This document shows positions 9,124-17,932 of a stretch of 64,000 nt of DNA, in pieces (the first letter of the stretch is position 1; each line of letters begins with the position of its first letter). Under the pieces are notes generated by a model. The model was not told the origin of the DNA. It was given only the letters and a program-made list of their open reading frames with translations, and did no database searches. The stretch comes from Dyella sp. C11 (GTDB lineage: Bacteria; Pseudomonadota; Gammaproteobacteria; Xanthomonadales; Rhodanobacteraceae), in the NCBI RefSeq assembly GCF_003121485.1, contig NZ_QAVX01000010.1, forward strand, positions 62,001 through 126,000, written 5' to 3'. Made by a program: the position numbers and the translations under genes.

Positions 9124-9734
9124 TGAATACCTCCAACGCTTTTCATCCGCTGGCGCGCCTGCTGCACTGGCTCATGGCCGTGTTGATCCTGACGATGCTG
9201 TTTATCGGCGTGGGCATGGTGTCCACCGTCTCCGAGAAACACGAATGGTTGCTGGCCATCCACAAGCCGCTGGGTGCCACCATCTTCGTGTTGGCGCTTA
9301 TCCGCCTTGGCGTGCGCTGGCGCCATCCTCCGCCGCCGCTGCCGGCGGGCATGCCACCACTGATGCAGTTCATGGCCCATGCCTCTCACTGGTTGCTTTA
9401 CGGCTTGATGCTTGCCTTGCCCCTGGTGGGCTGGGCCATGCTGTCCGCAGGCGGCTACCCCATTTCACTGGGTGGCTCGCTGCATCTGCCACCGCTGATG
9501 TCCGCGAACTTCGAAGCCTTCGCCTGGTTGCGTCTCACACATCGCTATCTGGCGTACCTGCTGTTTCTGACCGTGCTGGGACATATGGGCGCCGCGCTGT
9601 ATCACGGCCTGATCCGTCGCGATGACGTGCTGGCGAGCATGACGTTTCCCCGCAAACCGCTCGCACCCGCCGTTGCGCCGGTTGTCGTGGAAGTCGTTGA
9701 ACCGCCGTCTTCGTCGATACCGCCTCAGGTCTAG
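9123..9734 (+). CDS. Cytochrome b561 family membrane protein
   Basis: 203-residue di-heme b-type cytochrome with four membrane helices. Candidate heme ligands are the His residues in LARLLHWLMA, LAIHKPLG, ASHWLLYG and LTHRYLAYLL. The C-terminus is a Pro/Val-rich cytoplasmic tail. It shares one base with the catalase-family gene (TGATG), indicating translational coupling. Cytochromes b561 pass electrons from the quinone pool to periplasmic acceptors, consistent with a peroxidase partner. A strong hairpin follows the gene. Confidence 0.9.
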   Translation: MNTSNAFHPLARLLHWLMAVLILTMLFIGVGMVSTVSEKHEWLLAIHKPLGATIFVLALIRLGVRWRHPPPPLPAGMPPLMQFMAHASHWLLYGLMLALPLVGWAMLSAGGYPISLGGSLHLPPLMSANFEAFAWLRLTHRYLAYLLFLTVLGHMGAALYHGLIRRDDVLASMTFPRKPLAPAVAPVVVEVVEPPSSSIPPQV

Positions 9735-9760
9735 GCGCCCGACGGTTTCACACGCATGAA

Positions 9761-9803
9761 CAGCCGGCATCGCCATGGCACTACGCACTTGCGATGCCGG
9801 CTG
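9761..9803 (+). terminator. Hairpin after the cytochrome b561 gene
   Basis: Perfect 13-bp stem (9761-9773 with 9791-9803, CAGCCGGCATCGC and complement) around a 17-base loop. No T-run follows, so it may act as a Rho-dependent or RNA-stabilising 3' end rather than a classic intrinsic terminator. Confidence 0.55.
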
Positions 9804-9809
9804 TCAATA

Positions 9810-9827
9810 GTATGATTGATATCATAC
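9810..9827. promoter_or_regulatory. Inverted repeat, probable operator of the TetR regulator
   Basis: GTATGAT and ATCATAC form a 7-bp inverted repeat with a 4-base centre, ending 18 bases before the TetR start codon. Location and symmetry fit an autoregulatory TetR operator. Confidence 0.6.
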
Positions 9828-9845
9828 GAATTACGTGGAGCCGTC

Positions 9846-10439
9846 ATGCGCTACGACGCCGAACACAAACAGAAAACCCGCAGCAAAGTGCTGGAAGTCG
9901 CCGCCAAGGCCATCCGCGAGGAAGGCCCGGATCGCATCGGCGTGGCCAGCGTGATGGCGGAGGCCGGCCTCACCCACGGTGGTTTCTACGCGCACTTCAA
10001 ATCGAAGGATGAACTGGTGGCCGCTGCCATCGAGCAGATGTTCGAGCAGTCGCGGGCGCGCCTGAAGCACGAGATGGAAGGCCGCGAGCCCGCCGCAGGG
10101 CTTTCCGCGTACATCGATTTTTACCTGTCCAAGAAGCATCGCGATACGCGTGGCGCCGGCTGTCCCATGGCTGCACTGGCATCGGACCTGCCGCGCCTTC
10201 CCGAGGAAACGCGCGCACTCTTCGCCGACGGCGCACGACGCCTGAGTGATGCCATGGCTGAGCGGCTCGACGCCATGGGTTACGCCGATCCGCAGGCCTT
10301 GGCGCGTTCCACGGTGTCGGAACTGGTGGGTGCGTTGTCGCTTGCCCGCATCGAACCCGACGCGAAGCGCTCCGACGCCATCCTCGCCGATTCAAGTCAT
10401 GCGCTGAAAGCGCGCCTGGGACTGGAGTCTGCCTCGTGA
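9846..10439 (+). CDS. TetR/AcrR family transcriptional regulator
   Basis: 197-residue TetR-type repressor. The DNA-binding helix-turn-helix is near the N-terminus (GVASVMAEAGLTHGGFYAHFKSKDEL). The C-terminal ligand domain contains GAGCPMAALASDL, a block common in TetR proteins that respond to electrophiles or quinones, although the ligand is not known here. ATG at 9846 has GGAG at good spacing; an earlier in-frame start lies inside the palindromic operator and is less likely. The stop overlaps the start of the thioesterase gene. Confidence 0.9.
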   Translation: MRYDAEHKQKTRSKVLEVAAKAIREEGPDRIGVASVMAEAGLTHGGFYAHFKSKDELVAAAIEQMFEQSRARLKHEMEGREPAAGLSAYIDFYLSKKHRDTRGAGCPMAALASDLPRLPEETRALFADGARRLSDAMAERLDAMGYADPQALARSTVSELVGALSLARIEPDAKRSDAILADSSHALKARLGLESAS

Positions 10440-10885
10440 GCATGATCACCGAGATCGGTCACGGCCTGAATGGGCTTGAGCAGCTGCGCGCGTTCATCGC
10501 CTCGGGACAGCGGCCCGGCATTGGCGACTCGCTGGATTTCGACCTGGTGGATGTCGGCGACGGCTTCGCGGCGTTCGAGGGCATGCCTGGTGCGCATGCC
10601 TACAACCCCATGGGCATCGTGCACGGCGGCTATTTCGCCACCCTGCTCGACTCCGCCTGCGGTTGCGCCGTGCATTCCAAGCTTACGGCGGAGCAGGCCT
10701 ACACGTCGCTGGAACTGAAAATCGTGTTCCACAAGGCGATGACGCGTGACACCGGCCGCGTGCGCGCCGAAGGTCGCGTGCGCACCATCGGCCGCCGGGT
10801 GGCCTTTGCCGAGGCGAGTCTTATCGACGCCGCAGGCAAGCTCTACGGTTCGGCAACATCCACACTTCTGGTGTTCGACCGCTGA
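10436..10885 (+). CDS. PaaI family (hotdog fold) thioesterase
   Basis: 149-residue hotdog-fold protein with the signature NPMGIVHGGYFATLLDSACG (about residues 57-76), which supplies the catalytic or binding elements for acyl-CoA hydrolysis in the PaaI group. GTG at 10436 overlaps the TetR stop (GTGA), and ATG two codons later is an alternative start. Co-transcription with the TetR gene suggests that regulator controls this enzyme. It ends one base before the convergent DUF6496 gene. The acyl substrate is unknown. Confidence 0.87.
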   Translation: MSMITEIGHGLNGLEQLRAFIASGQRPGIGDSLDFDLVDVGDGFAAFEGMPGAHAYNPMGIVHGGYFATLLDSACGCAVHSKLTAEQAYTSLELKIVFHKAMTRDTGRVRAEGRVRTIGRRVAFAEASLIDAAGKLYGSATSTLLVFDR

Positions 10886-11425
10886 TCAGCCGCCACGCCC
10901 GCGTGCGCGCATGGTGCGCGTGCGTGCGGCGCGAGCCGCGCCGGTAGCCCGATTGGTGGCGCGAGTGCGTGCCGCCTTCTTGGCCGATGCCTTGCGCTTG
11001 GCCGGCCCCTTCGTCCGCACGGCCTTGCGCGCCACCGCGGAACGTTCAGCGGGCGAACGTTCTGCCGCAACTTCCCGTGCATGCTCGGAAAGCGCCGCGG
11101 TCGATACTGAAGCTGTGCCCTCGCGCTTGAGCGCATTCAGGGCTGCGCGACTTCGACGCGCCGTGGCGACCTTGCTGGCCGATGTTTTCTTCGAAGCCGG
11201 TTTCTTGCGCACGACCTTGCCGCCCTGCTTTTCCGGAATGGCTATGCCGGCGCGACGCGCGTGCGACAACCCGATGGCGATGGCCTGCTCGGGAGATCGC
11301 GCGCCATGCACGCCGTCGCGAATGCGCTCGATTTCCTCACGCACAAACTCTCCGGCCTGCGTACTGGCCGATTTGCCTTCGCGCTTGTCCTTGCGCGCGC
11401 GTGCCAAGGCGCGTTCGGTAGGCAT
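10886..11425 (-). CDS. DUF6496 domain protein with a histone H1-like basic tail
   Basis: 179 residues. The N-terminal 60 residues (MPTERALARARKDKREGK, then REEIERIRDGVHGARSPEQAIAIGLSHARRAG) match the small domain known as DUF6496. The rest is Lys/Ala/Arg/Ser-rich low-complexity sequence with AKK and RTR repeats like bacterial histone H1-type proteins, suggesting nucleic-acid binding. GGAG stands 8 bases before the ATG. Function unknown; DNA compaction or RNA binding is an inference from composition only. Confidence 0.75.
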   Translation of the reverse strand: MPTERALARARKDKREGKSASTQAGEFVREEIERIRDGVHGARSPEQAIAIGLSHARRAGIAIPEKQGGKVVRKKPASKKTSASKVATARRSRAALNALKREGTASVSTAALSEHAREVAAERSPAERSAVARKAVRTKGPAKRKASAKKAARTRATNRATGAARAARTRTMRARGRGG

Positions 11426-11564
11426 GTCGCGACTCCGGGATGGGGCGGGGAAGACGATGCTGCGGCCTGGGCCGTGAAATGGACAGCAAATAAAGCTTCA
11501 ATCGCAGCACGAGTATTCTGAGCCATGGCAACGACTGATGCGGCACGCATCGGCCATGCAGGCA

Positions 11565-13424
11565 TCAGGCCAGCGCGCTGTCTTCCGCAGGATCTTCCGC
11601 AGCGACGAAACCACCGGTCTGTCGTTGCCACAGACGCGCGTACAAACCGCCTCGGGCAATCAATTCCGCGTGCGTGCCTGTTTCAACGATCTCGCCCTTG
11701 TCCATCACCACCAGGCGATCCATCCGCGCGATGGTGGAGAGGCGATGCGCGATGGCGATGACCGTCTTGCCGCGCATCAGCACTTCCAGGCTGTCCTGGA
11801 TCGCCGCCTCCGCATCCGAATCCAGCGCCGAGGTGGCTTCATCAAGGATCAGGATGGGCGCGTCCTTCAGCAGCACGCGCGCAATGGCGATGCGCTGGCG
11901 CTGCCCGCCGCTGAGCTTCACGCCGCGCTCGCCCACGTGGGCGTCGAAACCGACACGACCTTCGCCATCCACCAGTTGCGGGATGAATTCCTCCGCACGC
12001 GCCTTGCGTACGGCCTCGATCACCTGCGCCTCGCTGGCGTCGGGGCGGCCGTACAGCAGGTTGTCGCGGATGGATCGATGCAACAGCGAGGTATCTTGCG
12101 TGACCACGCCGATCTGCGCCCGCAGGCTTTCCTGCGCTACCTGCGCAATGTCCTGCCCATCGATGAGAATGCGGCCGCCTTCCAGGTCATACAGGCGCAG
12201 CAACACGTTCACCAGCGTGGATTTGCCCGCGCCCGACGGCCCTACCACGCCGATTTTCTCGCCGCCGCGCACCGTCAGGTTGAGGCCGGAAATCACCCCG
12301 CCCTTCTTGCCGTAATGGAAATGGATGTCGTCAAAGCGCACACCGCCTTCGGCGACTTCCAACGGCATGGCGCCTTCGCGGTCCTGCACGGTGCGTGGCT
12401 TGGAAATCGTCTCGATGCCGTCCTGCACGGTGCCCACGTTCTCGAAGATGCCGTTGATCACCCACATGATCCAGCCGGACATGTTGTTGATGCGGATGAC
12501 CAGGCCGGTGCTGAGCGCAATGGCACCCACCGTCACCTTGCCCTGGCTCCACAGCCACAACGCCAGCGCCGACGTGCCGACAATCAGGAAACCATTGAGC
12601 GTGGTGATGGTGGCGTCCAGAGCGGTGGTCAGGCGCGTCATGGAACGCATGCGCTGGATCTGCTCGCCCATCGCATCGGCGACGTATTGTTCCTCCCGCT
12701 GCGTATGCGCGAACAGCTTGAGCGTGAGGATGTTGCTGTAGCCGTCGACGATGCGGCCCATCAGCCGCGAGCGCGCCTCGGACTGCTTCCACGAGCGCTC
12801 CTTGGTACGCGGCACGAAGTAACGCAACGTGGCGACATACAGCACCAGCCACACGATCAACGGCACGGCCAGCCAGACATCCGCCTTGGCGAACATCACG
12901 ATGGCGCTGCCGGTGTAGATGGCCACGTACCAGATGGCATCCACGATCTGCACGGCCGATTCACGCAGCGCGCCCGAGGTCTGCATGATGCGGTTGGCGA
13001 TGCGGCCGGCGTAGTCGTTCTGGAAGAAGCCCAGGCTCTGGCGAATGACGTAGCGATGGTTCTGCCAGCGGATGCGATTGGTCAGGTTCGGCACGATGGC
13101 CTGGTTCACCAGCAGATCGTGCAGGCCAATCAGCACGGGGCGTGCGATCAGCGCCACGAAGCCCATCCACAACAGCTCGTTGCCATGCACGCGGAAGAAA
13201 TCGGCCGCCGGCGCACCCTTGGCCATGTCCACGATGCTGCCGATAAAGCCAAACAGCGACACCTCCACCAGCGCCACGCCAAACCCCACCACCAGCGCAG
13301 CCGCAAACACCGGCCACACCTGGCGCAGGTAGAACACATAGAAGCGCCACACCGACTGCGGCGGCATGCCGTCGACGGGTTCCTTGAACGCGTCGATCAG
13401 CGACTCGAACCAGCGGAAGAGCAT
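11565..13424 (-). CDS. ABC exporter, fused membrane and ATPase domains (multidrug/lipid type)
   Basis: 619-residue half-transporter with a six-helix membrane domain (about 1-330) and a C-terminal nucleotide-binding domain. Walker A GPSGAGKST, the signature KLSGGQRQRIAIAR, Walker B PILILDEATSALDSD and the H-loop AIAHRLSTI are all intact. It resembles MsbA/multidrug-type exporters that act as homodimers; the substrate is unknown. ATG at 13424 has AAGGA upstream, and the reading frame further upstream runs into a REP-like palindrome and is not coding. A PadR regulator diverges from it about 260 bases away. Confidence 0.9.
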   Translation of the reverse strand: MLFRWFESLIDAFKEPVDGMPPQSVWRFYVFYLRQVWPVFAAALVVGFGVALVEVSLFGFIGSIVDMAKGAPAADFFRVHGNELLWMGFVALIARPVLIGLHDLLVNQAIVPNLTNRIRWQNHRYVIRQSLGFFQNDYAGRIANRIMQTSGALRESAVQIVDAIWYVAIYTGSAIVMFAKADVWLAVPLIVWLVLYVATLRYFVPRTKERSWKQSEARSRLMGRIVDGYSNILTLKLFAHTQREEQYVADAMGEQIQRMRSMTRLTTALDATITTLNGFLIVGTSALALWLWSQGKVTVGAIALSTGLVIRINNMSGWIMWVINGIFENVGTVQDGIETISKPRTVQDREGAMPLEVAEGGVRFDDIHFHYGKKGGVISGLNLTVRGGEKIGVVGPSGAGKSTLVNVLLRLYDLEGGRILIDGQDIAQVAQESLRAQIGVVTQDTSLLHRSIRDNLLYGRPDASEAQVIEAVRKARAEEFIPQLVDGEGRVGFDAHVGERGVKLSGGQRQRIAIARVLLKDAPILILDEATSALDSDAEAAIQDSLEVLMRGKTVIAIAHRLSTIARMDRLVVMDKGEIVETGTHAELIARGGLYARLWQRQTGGFVAAEDPAEDSALA

Positions 13425-13520
13425 GGGGGTCGTCCTTGGGAGGGGTGCGCAGGGTAGCGGGTGCGATGTCTTTGGGGTGAAGGCATGCGAAGGCAGTTTC
13501 AAGGTAAGCAAAGGCCTTCC

Positions 13521-13599
13521 TGTGGGAGCGCACCCTGTGCGCGACGGGTGAAACCTCGACGCCGCGCCCTGCCCGTCGCGCACAGGGTGCGCTCCCACA
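13521..13599. repeat. REP-like palindromic element, copy 1 (perfect 28-bp arms)
   Basis: Perfect 28-bp inverted repeat (13521-13548 and 13572-13599) with a 23-base centre; the arm begins TGTGGGAGCGCACCCTGTGC. A near-identical element occurs at 18792-18854. It sits between the ABC exporter and the divergent PadR gene. Such extragenic palindromes are common in pseudomonads and xanthomonads and are often mobilised by RAYT transposases; none is seen in this window. Confidence 0.85.
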
Positions 13600-13642
13600 A
13601 GAGAACGAAAAACTCGCCGGGCACTTGCAATCCCGAAAACTC

Positions 13643-13677
13643 ACGATATATCTTAAGACTGTTACTTACGATATATC
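13643..13677. promoter_or_regulatory. Tandem ACGATATATC sites, probable PadR operator
   Basis: The decamer ACGATATATC occurs at 13643-13652 and 13668-13677; its core GATATATC is itself palindromic. The two copies are 25 bases apart, and the second ends 10 bases before the PadR start codon, overlapping the promoter region. An AT-rich palindromic repeat in GC-rich DNA just before a PadR gene suggests autoregulation. Confidence 0.6.
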
Positions 13678-13687
13678 GGAGTTAGTC

Positions 13688-14350
13688 ATGGGATTTCGTC
13701 ATTTCTTTGATCACCACCATTCCCACCACGGCCGCCACGGCCATTGCCGGGACGGTTTCGAAGGCCGCGAGGCCTGGATGCGCGAGGCCATCGGCCGTGG
13801 CCGTGGACGCGGTTTTGGCCGCGGTTTCGGCGACGACGAGGGTGAAGGCGGCGGCTTCGGCGGCATGGGCGGGCGCTTCCGCGGCGGACGCGTGTTCGGC
13901 CACGGGGACCTCAAGCTGATCCTGCTGGCCCTGATCGCCGAGCAGCCGCGCCACGGCTATGAACTCATCCGCACCATCGAGGAGATGTTCGATGGCGCCT
14001 ACGCCCCCAGCCCCGGTGCGGTCTACCCCACGCTCACCCTGCTGGAAGAGCTGGGCCACGCCAGCGTGCAGAACGACGACGGCAAGAAGCTCTACACCAT
14101 CACCGATGCCGGCAACGCTTTCCTCGCCGAGAACAAGGAGACGGTGGACGCGGTGATGTCGCGCATGGAACAGACCGCGAAGATGTTCGCCCGCGCGGCT
14201 GCACCCATGGCCCTGCGTGAAGCAATGCACAACCTCAAGCGCGCGCTGTTCATGCATGGCGGTCCGTGGAATGCGGACGAAGTGAAGCGCATCCGCGACA
14301 TCATCCAGAAGGCTGCGGACGAGATCGTCAAGGGCCGCAAGGATGCCTGA
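13688..14350 (+). CDS. PadR family regulator with His-rich N-terminus (YqjI-like)
   Basis: 220-residue regulator. Residues 6-20 are His-rich (HFFDHHHSHHGRHGH), followed by a Gly/Arg-rich linker to about residue 70. The PadR winged helix follows: LILLALIAEQPRHGYELI, then the strongly conserved APSPGAVYPTLTLLEELG and a wing with KKLYTITDAG. The C-terminal helices mediate dimerisation. The layout resembles E. coli YqjI, a Ni/Fe-responsive PadR repressor with a His-rich N-terminus, so metal sensing is a reasonable inference. A GGAG site precedes the ATG. Its end overlaps the start of a Fur-like gene. Confidence 0.87.
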   Translation: MGFRHFFDHHHSHHGRHGHCRDGFEGREAWMREAIGRGRGRGFGRGFGDDEGEGGGFGGMGGRFRGGRVFGHGDLKLILLALIAEQPRHGYELIRTIEEMFDGAYAPSPGAVYPTLTLLEELGHASVQNDDGKKLYTITDAGNAFLAENKETVDAVMSRMEQTAKMFARAAAPMALREAMHNLKRALFMHGGPWNADEVKRIRDIIQKAADEIVKGRKDA

Positions 14351-14714
14351 GGCCATGCCCACCGCGCCGGCCGATGTGCATCAACTGCTGGCGCAGGTGG
14401 GCTTGCGCGCGACGCCACCTCGCGTGGCGATCTGGCAGGTACTGGAAGCCGCGGGCGACGAATGCGATGCGGTGGCCGTCCTGCAACGCGCGCAATCGCT
14501 CGAACCACGTACCAGCCTGGGCACGGTCTACCGTTTCCTGCGCGAACTGGAACAGCACGGGCTGGCCAGTTCGCGTCCGGTCGCGCATGCACGAGCGCGC
14601 TGGCGACTGGGCACGTCCGTCGAGTCCACCTCGCGAAACCTGGATGCCCTGGCTGCGGTCACCCGATTGGCAGCCGCTTTCGGCTTTCGACTGGTGCCCG
14701 AGCGAGGCTCCTGA
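14343..14714 (+). CDS. Fur-like winged-helix protein lacking the metal-binding domain
   Basis: 123 residues. The N-terminal 75 residues match the Fur-family DNA-binding domain: GLRATPPRVAIWQVLEAAG, then SLGTVYRFLRELEQHGLA and a basic wing. The usual C-terminal dimerisation domain with its His/Asp/Glu metal ligands and CxxC motifs is absent; the tail is about 45 unrelated residues with no cysteine. ATG at 14343 overlaps the PadR stop; ATG at 14355 is an alternative. It may be a DNA-binding partner or an antagonist of Fur-family proteins. The call rests on the wHTH pattern alone. Confidence 0.65.
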   Translation: MPEAMPTAPADVHQLLAQVGLRATPPRVAIWQVLEAAGDECDAVAVLQRAQSLEPRTSLGTVYRFLRELEQHGLASSRPVAHARARWRLGTSVESTSRNLDALAAVTRLAAAFGFRLVPERGS

Positions 14715-14724
14715 ACCGATCCAC

Positions 14725-15402
14725 TCACCGACGCGATGCCAGCTTGTCGGCCAGGCGCGTCGGTTCCGGCAAGCGATATGTTGTCCCGAACGCCATCACC
14801 AGTTCGGGCGCGGTCGACATGCTCACGCGATATCCCGGCGACACGATCAGCGGTCGAACCTTGTCCTTGCTGCGAAGCACGCAGCCGATCACCTCGCCCT
14901 TGTATTCCAGCGGCTGGCGATCGCCACGATGCGGCCCCACTTCCTGGTGCACGCCCACGAGAATGGATTTGGCCACGCCTACCGTCGGCAAGCCGGTAAC
15001 CACGCCCAGGTGCGCGGCAATGCCAAGCCGTCGCGGATGTGCCACGCCCTGCCCGTCCACGAACACCATGTCCGGTGTCTTCGGCAGTTCCGAGAGCGCT
15101 TGCAGCAAGGCGGGCAATTCGCGAAACGAAAGCAGCCCGGGGATATACGGCATGCGCGTAGGTTGTCGCGATACGACCTCGGCGATGGGCGCCAGCGTCC
15201 TGGCATCCAAAAGCACCGCTGCTGCACGCGTCACCGCGCCGTTGTCTTCGAAACCCACATCCACGCCGGCCACGTGGTGCAACGGCGGATAGTCGTCCAC
15301 CAGCCGAAGTTGAGCCGCCAGTTCCGTTTGAAGCCTGCGCGCCTTGGCTACATCGCCGTCCCACGGCGGCACGGCGCGAGCCATATCGATGGATATCGTC
15401 AT
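14725..15402 (-). CDS. nfi: Endonuclease V
   Basis: Repairs deaminated DNA bases (hypoxanthine and others) by nicking one base 3' of the lesion. Family motifs are all visible: [10 protein letters not shown] (first catalytic Asp), [12 protein letters not shown] (catalytic Glu and lesion-binding wedge), [16 protein letters not shown] (catalytic Asp), VGVAKS and the C-terminal [14 protein letters not shown] at 15402 gives about 225 residues, normal length; a TTG at 15441 would add 13 unsupported residues. It converges on the Fur-like gene and diverges from the mechanosensitive channel. Confidence 0.95.
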   Translation of the reverse strand: MTISIDMARAVPPWDGDVAKARRLQTELAAQLRLVDDYPPLHHVAGVDVGFEDNGAVTRAAAVLLDARTLAPIAEVVSRQPTRMPYIPGLLSFRELPALLQALSELPKTPDMVFVDGQGVAHPRRLGIAAHLGVVTGLPTVGVAKSILVGVHQEVGPHRGDRQPLEYKGEVIGCVLRSKDKVRPLIVSPGYRVSMSTAPELVMAFGTTYRLPEPTRLADKLASRR

Positions 15403-15480
15403 CACGAAAGCGTGAATGCGCGCCGCTGAAGGGCGCGTCAAGGCATTTATTCATTGACCCGTTCAGGGTCGGTCCGGATC

Positions 15481-17922
15481 ATGCCCCGCATGCCTATTCT
15501 TTTTCGCCTGCTGTTGATCCTCGTTGTCGCCATGGGCGGCGTCACTTCCGTATTCGCGCAGGACGCGCAAAACAACGGCCAGAGCCAGCAGGCGCCACTG
15601 GCCACGCCCGACCAGCTGAATGCGCAGCTCGACCAGATCAAGCAGACGCTCGCCAGCAAACAGCTGACCGATGAAATGCTCTCCACCGCGCGCACCAAGG
15701 CGCAATCGGTGCAACAGCAGGCCGACGCACTCACCGCAAGCCTCACGCCGCAAGCCGATGCGCTGAAGGCGAAGATCGATGTGCTCGGCCCCGCACCGGA
15801 AAAAGGCGCACCGGCTGAAGCACCGGAAGTCGCAAGCCAGCGCAAGCAACTGCTCAAGGATCAGACCGACCTCACCGGCCAGGTGACGCAGGCCAAGCTG
15901 ATCAGCAAGGAAGCCCAGCAACAGGTGACGAGCATCACCGCGATGCGCCGCAACCTGTTCCAGACCCAGCTAAGTCAACGCAGCGCATCGCCGCTGAGTC
16001 CGACGTTCTGGAGTCGACTCGCGCAGAACGCACCGGCGGATCGCGCCGCCTTCAGCGCGTTGTGGCAATCGATCAAGGGCGCCGCCGCGCAGGCATGGCA
16101 ACCCGACAATCGCGTTCCCTTCATCGGCTGCCTGCTGGCTGCCATCGCGTTGCTGGCAGGCGGTCGTCGCGTACTCGAACACCAGATGCTGGACAAGGCG
16201 GCGCGCTACCTGCCGTCGGGTCACTTGCGCCGCAGCGTCATGGCCGTGCTGGTGACGGTAGGCACGACGTTCATCTACGGCGTTTCCGCCTGGCTGCTCT
16301 ATCTGGCGTTCAACTGGAACGGCGTGTTCGACCAGGACCTGGACGACCTGGTGCATCCGCTGGTCCGGTTGATGGTGATCATCGCCACCATGGCGGGCCT
16401 GGGGCGCGCGCTGTTGATGGTGCGACACCCCTCCTGGCGTTTGCCGCCGATCTCCGACGACCTGGCCAAGCGCCTGTGGCCGTTCCCCACGCTGATGGCT
16501 TACAGCGCCTTGCTGCTGGGCGTGATCGAACGCGTCACCAACAGCATCGGTGCCAGCCTGGCCACGACCATGGCCGCCAATGCGCTGGTCGCCACCGTGA
16601 TCGGCGGCCTGGTCGCCTACGCGCTGGTGCTGATGAGCCGCGCGCGGCGCGCCATGCTTGCCAGCGGCGAAACCCCGGCCAAGCGTCCGTTGTGGGTCGG
16701 CATGGTGGTCCTGTGCGCATCGCTCGCCATGCTGGCCACGTTGCTGGCCGTGGTGACGGGCTATATCTCGGCCGGCTTCTATGTGGCCCGCCAGATGATC
16801 CGCGCTGGCTTCCTCATTTCCGCGCTCTATGTGCTGATGCACCTGATCAACGATCTCTGCGAATCGTTGATCACGCCCGATTCGCATACGGGCCAGCGTC
16901 TGCAACAGAACTTCGGCGTCGATCCGGCCCGCCTTGAACAGAGCGCCACCATTCTTTCGGGCGTCGGCCGTGCACTGCTGTTGCTGTTCGCCATCCCGTT
17001 GATCCTCGCACCCTATGGCGCCGGCCCCACCGAGCTGGTGGATCGCGGCACGCATTTCTTCACTGCGCTCGAACTGGGTTCGCTGAAGATCAACCCGACC
17101 AGCATTGCCCGCGCCCTGATGGCGCTGGTGGTGGGCGGCATCATCGTTCGCCAGATCAAGCTGTGGCTGAGCAACAAGCTGCTGCCCAAGACGTCGCTGG
17201 ACAAGGGCATGCAGATGTCCATTGTCACGCTGCTGGGCTACGTCGGCGGCATCATGGTGTTCCTGCTGGTGCTCGGCGCGCTCAACGTGGACGTGCAGAG
17301 CATTGCTTGGGTCGCCAGTGCCCTGTCGGTGGGTATCGGTTTCGGCCTGCAGGCGATCGTGCAGAACTTCATCTCCGGCCTGATCCTGCTGGCCGAGCGT
17401 CCTGTGAAGGTCGGCGATTGGGTGAGCCTGAGCGGCGTGGAAGGCGACATCAAGCGCATCAATGTGCGTGCCACGGAAATCCAGCAGGGCGACCGCTCCA
17501 TCGTCATCGTGCCCAACTCGCAATTGATCACGCAGAACGTGCGCAACGTGACGCTGGCCAACGCGCAAGGTCGCGTGCAGATCCGCCTGCCGATGCCGCT
17601 GAGCACGGATGCCAGCAAGGTCAGGCAGATCATCTTCGACATCCTGCGCAACCACACGGTGACGCTGAATGCGCCGTCGCCGAGCGTGATCCTCGACAGC
17701 ATCGATTCGGGTTCGATGATGTTCGTGTGCACGGCCTATGTGAGCAATCCGCGCGACGCCGGCACGGTGAAGAGCGACCTGCTGTTCGAGATCATCGACC
17801 GCCTGCGCAAGGCCGATCTTCCGCTCACCACGCCGCAGGACATGGTGGTGCGCAGCATGCATCCCGACCCTTCCACGGCACCTGCGCCGTCGACCACGAT
17901 ATTTCCCGGCCAGAAAACCTGA
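15481..17922 (+). CDS. Large MscS-type mechanosensitive channel (DUF3772 family)
   Basis: 813 residues. A signal peptide (cleavage after SVFA) is followed by a periplasmic coiled-coil-rich DUF3772-like region (about 25-185), roughly eleven membrane segments, and the MscS core near the C-terminus (SVGIGFGLQAIVQNFISGL, LAERPVKVGDWVSL, VPNSQLI). These large MscS relatives release solutes under hypo-osmotic stress. ATG at 15481 is preferred because the signal peptide follows directly. A hairpin immediately downstream may end the transcript. Confidence 0.92.
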   Translation: MPRMPILFRLLLILVVAMGGVTSVFAQDAQNNGQSQQAPLATPDQLNAQLDQIKQTLASKQLTDEMLSTARTKAQSVQQQADALTASLTPQADALKAKIDVLGPAPEKGAPAEAPEVASQRKQLLKDQTDLTGQVTQAKLISKEAQQQVTSITAMRRNLFQTQLSQRSASPLSPTFWSRLAQNAPADRAAFSALWQSIKGAAAQAWQPDNRVPFIGCLLAAIALLAGGRRVLEHQMLDKAARYLPSGHLRRSVMAVLVTVGTTFIYGVSAWLLYLAFNWNGVFDQDLDDLVHPLVRLMVIIATMAGLGRALLMVRHPSWRLPPISDDLAKRLWPFPTLMAYSALLLGVIERVTNSIGASLATTMAANALVATVIGGLVAYALVLMSRARRAMLASGETPAKRPLWVGMVVLCASLAMLATLLAVVTGYISAGFYVARQMIRAGFLISALYVLMHLINDLCESLITPDSHTGQRLQQNFGVDPARLEQSATILSGVGRALLLLFAIPLILAPYGAGPTELVDRGTHFFTALELGSLKINPTSIARALMALVVGGIIVRQIKLWLSNKLLPKTSLDKGMQMSIVTLLGYVGGIMVFLLVLGALNVDVQSIAWVASALSVGIGFGLQAIVQNFISGLILLAERPVKVGDWVSLSGVEGDIKRINVRATEIQQGDRSIVIVPNSQLITQNVRNVTLANAQGRVQIRLPMPLSTDASKVRQIIFDILRNHTVTLNAPSPSVILDSIDSGSMMFVCTAYVSNPRDAGTVKSDLLFEIIDRLRKADLPLTTPQDMVVRSMHPDPSTAPAPSTTIFPGQKT

Positions 17923-17932
17923 CAGGCGTATG

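Noticed and set aside
15970-17862. Long minus-strand frame opposite the mechanosensitive channel
   Set aside because: His/Gln/Arg-rich translation typical of the antisense of a GC-rich gene, with no domain or ribosome-binding site.
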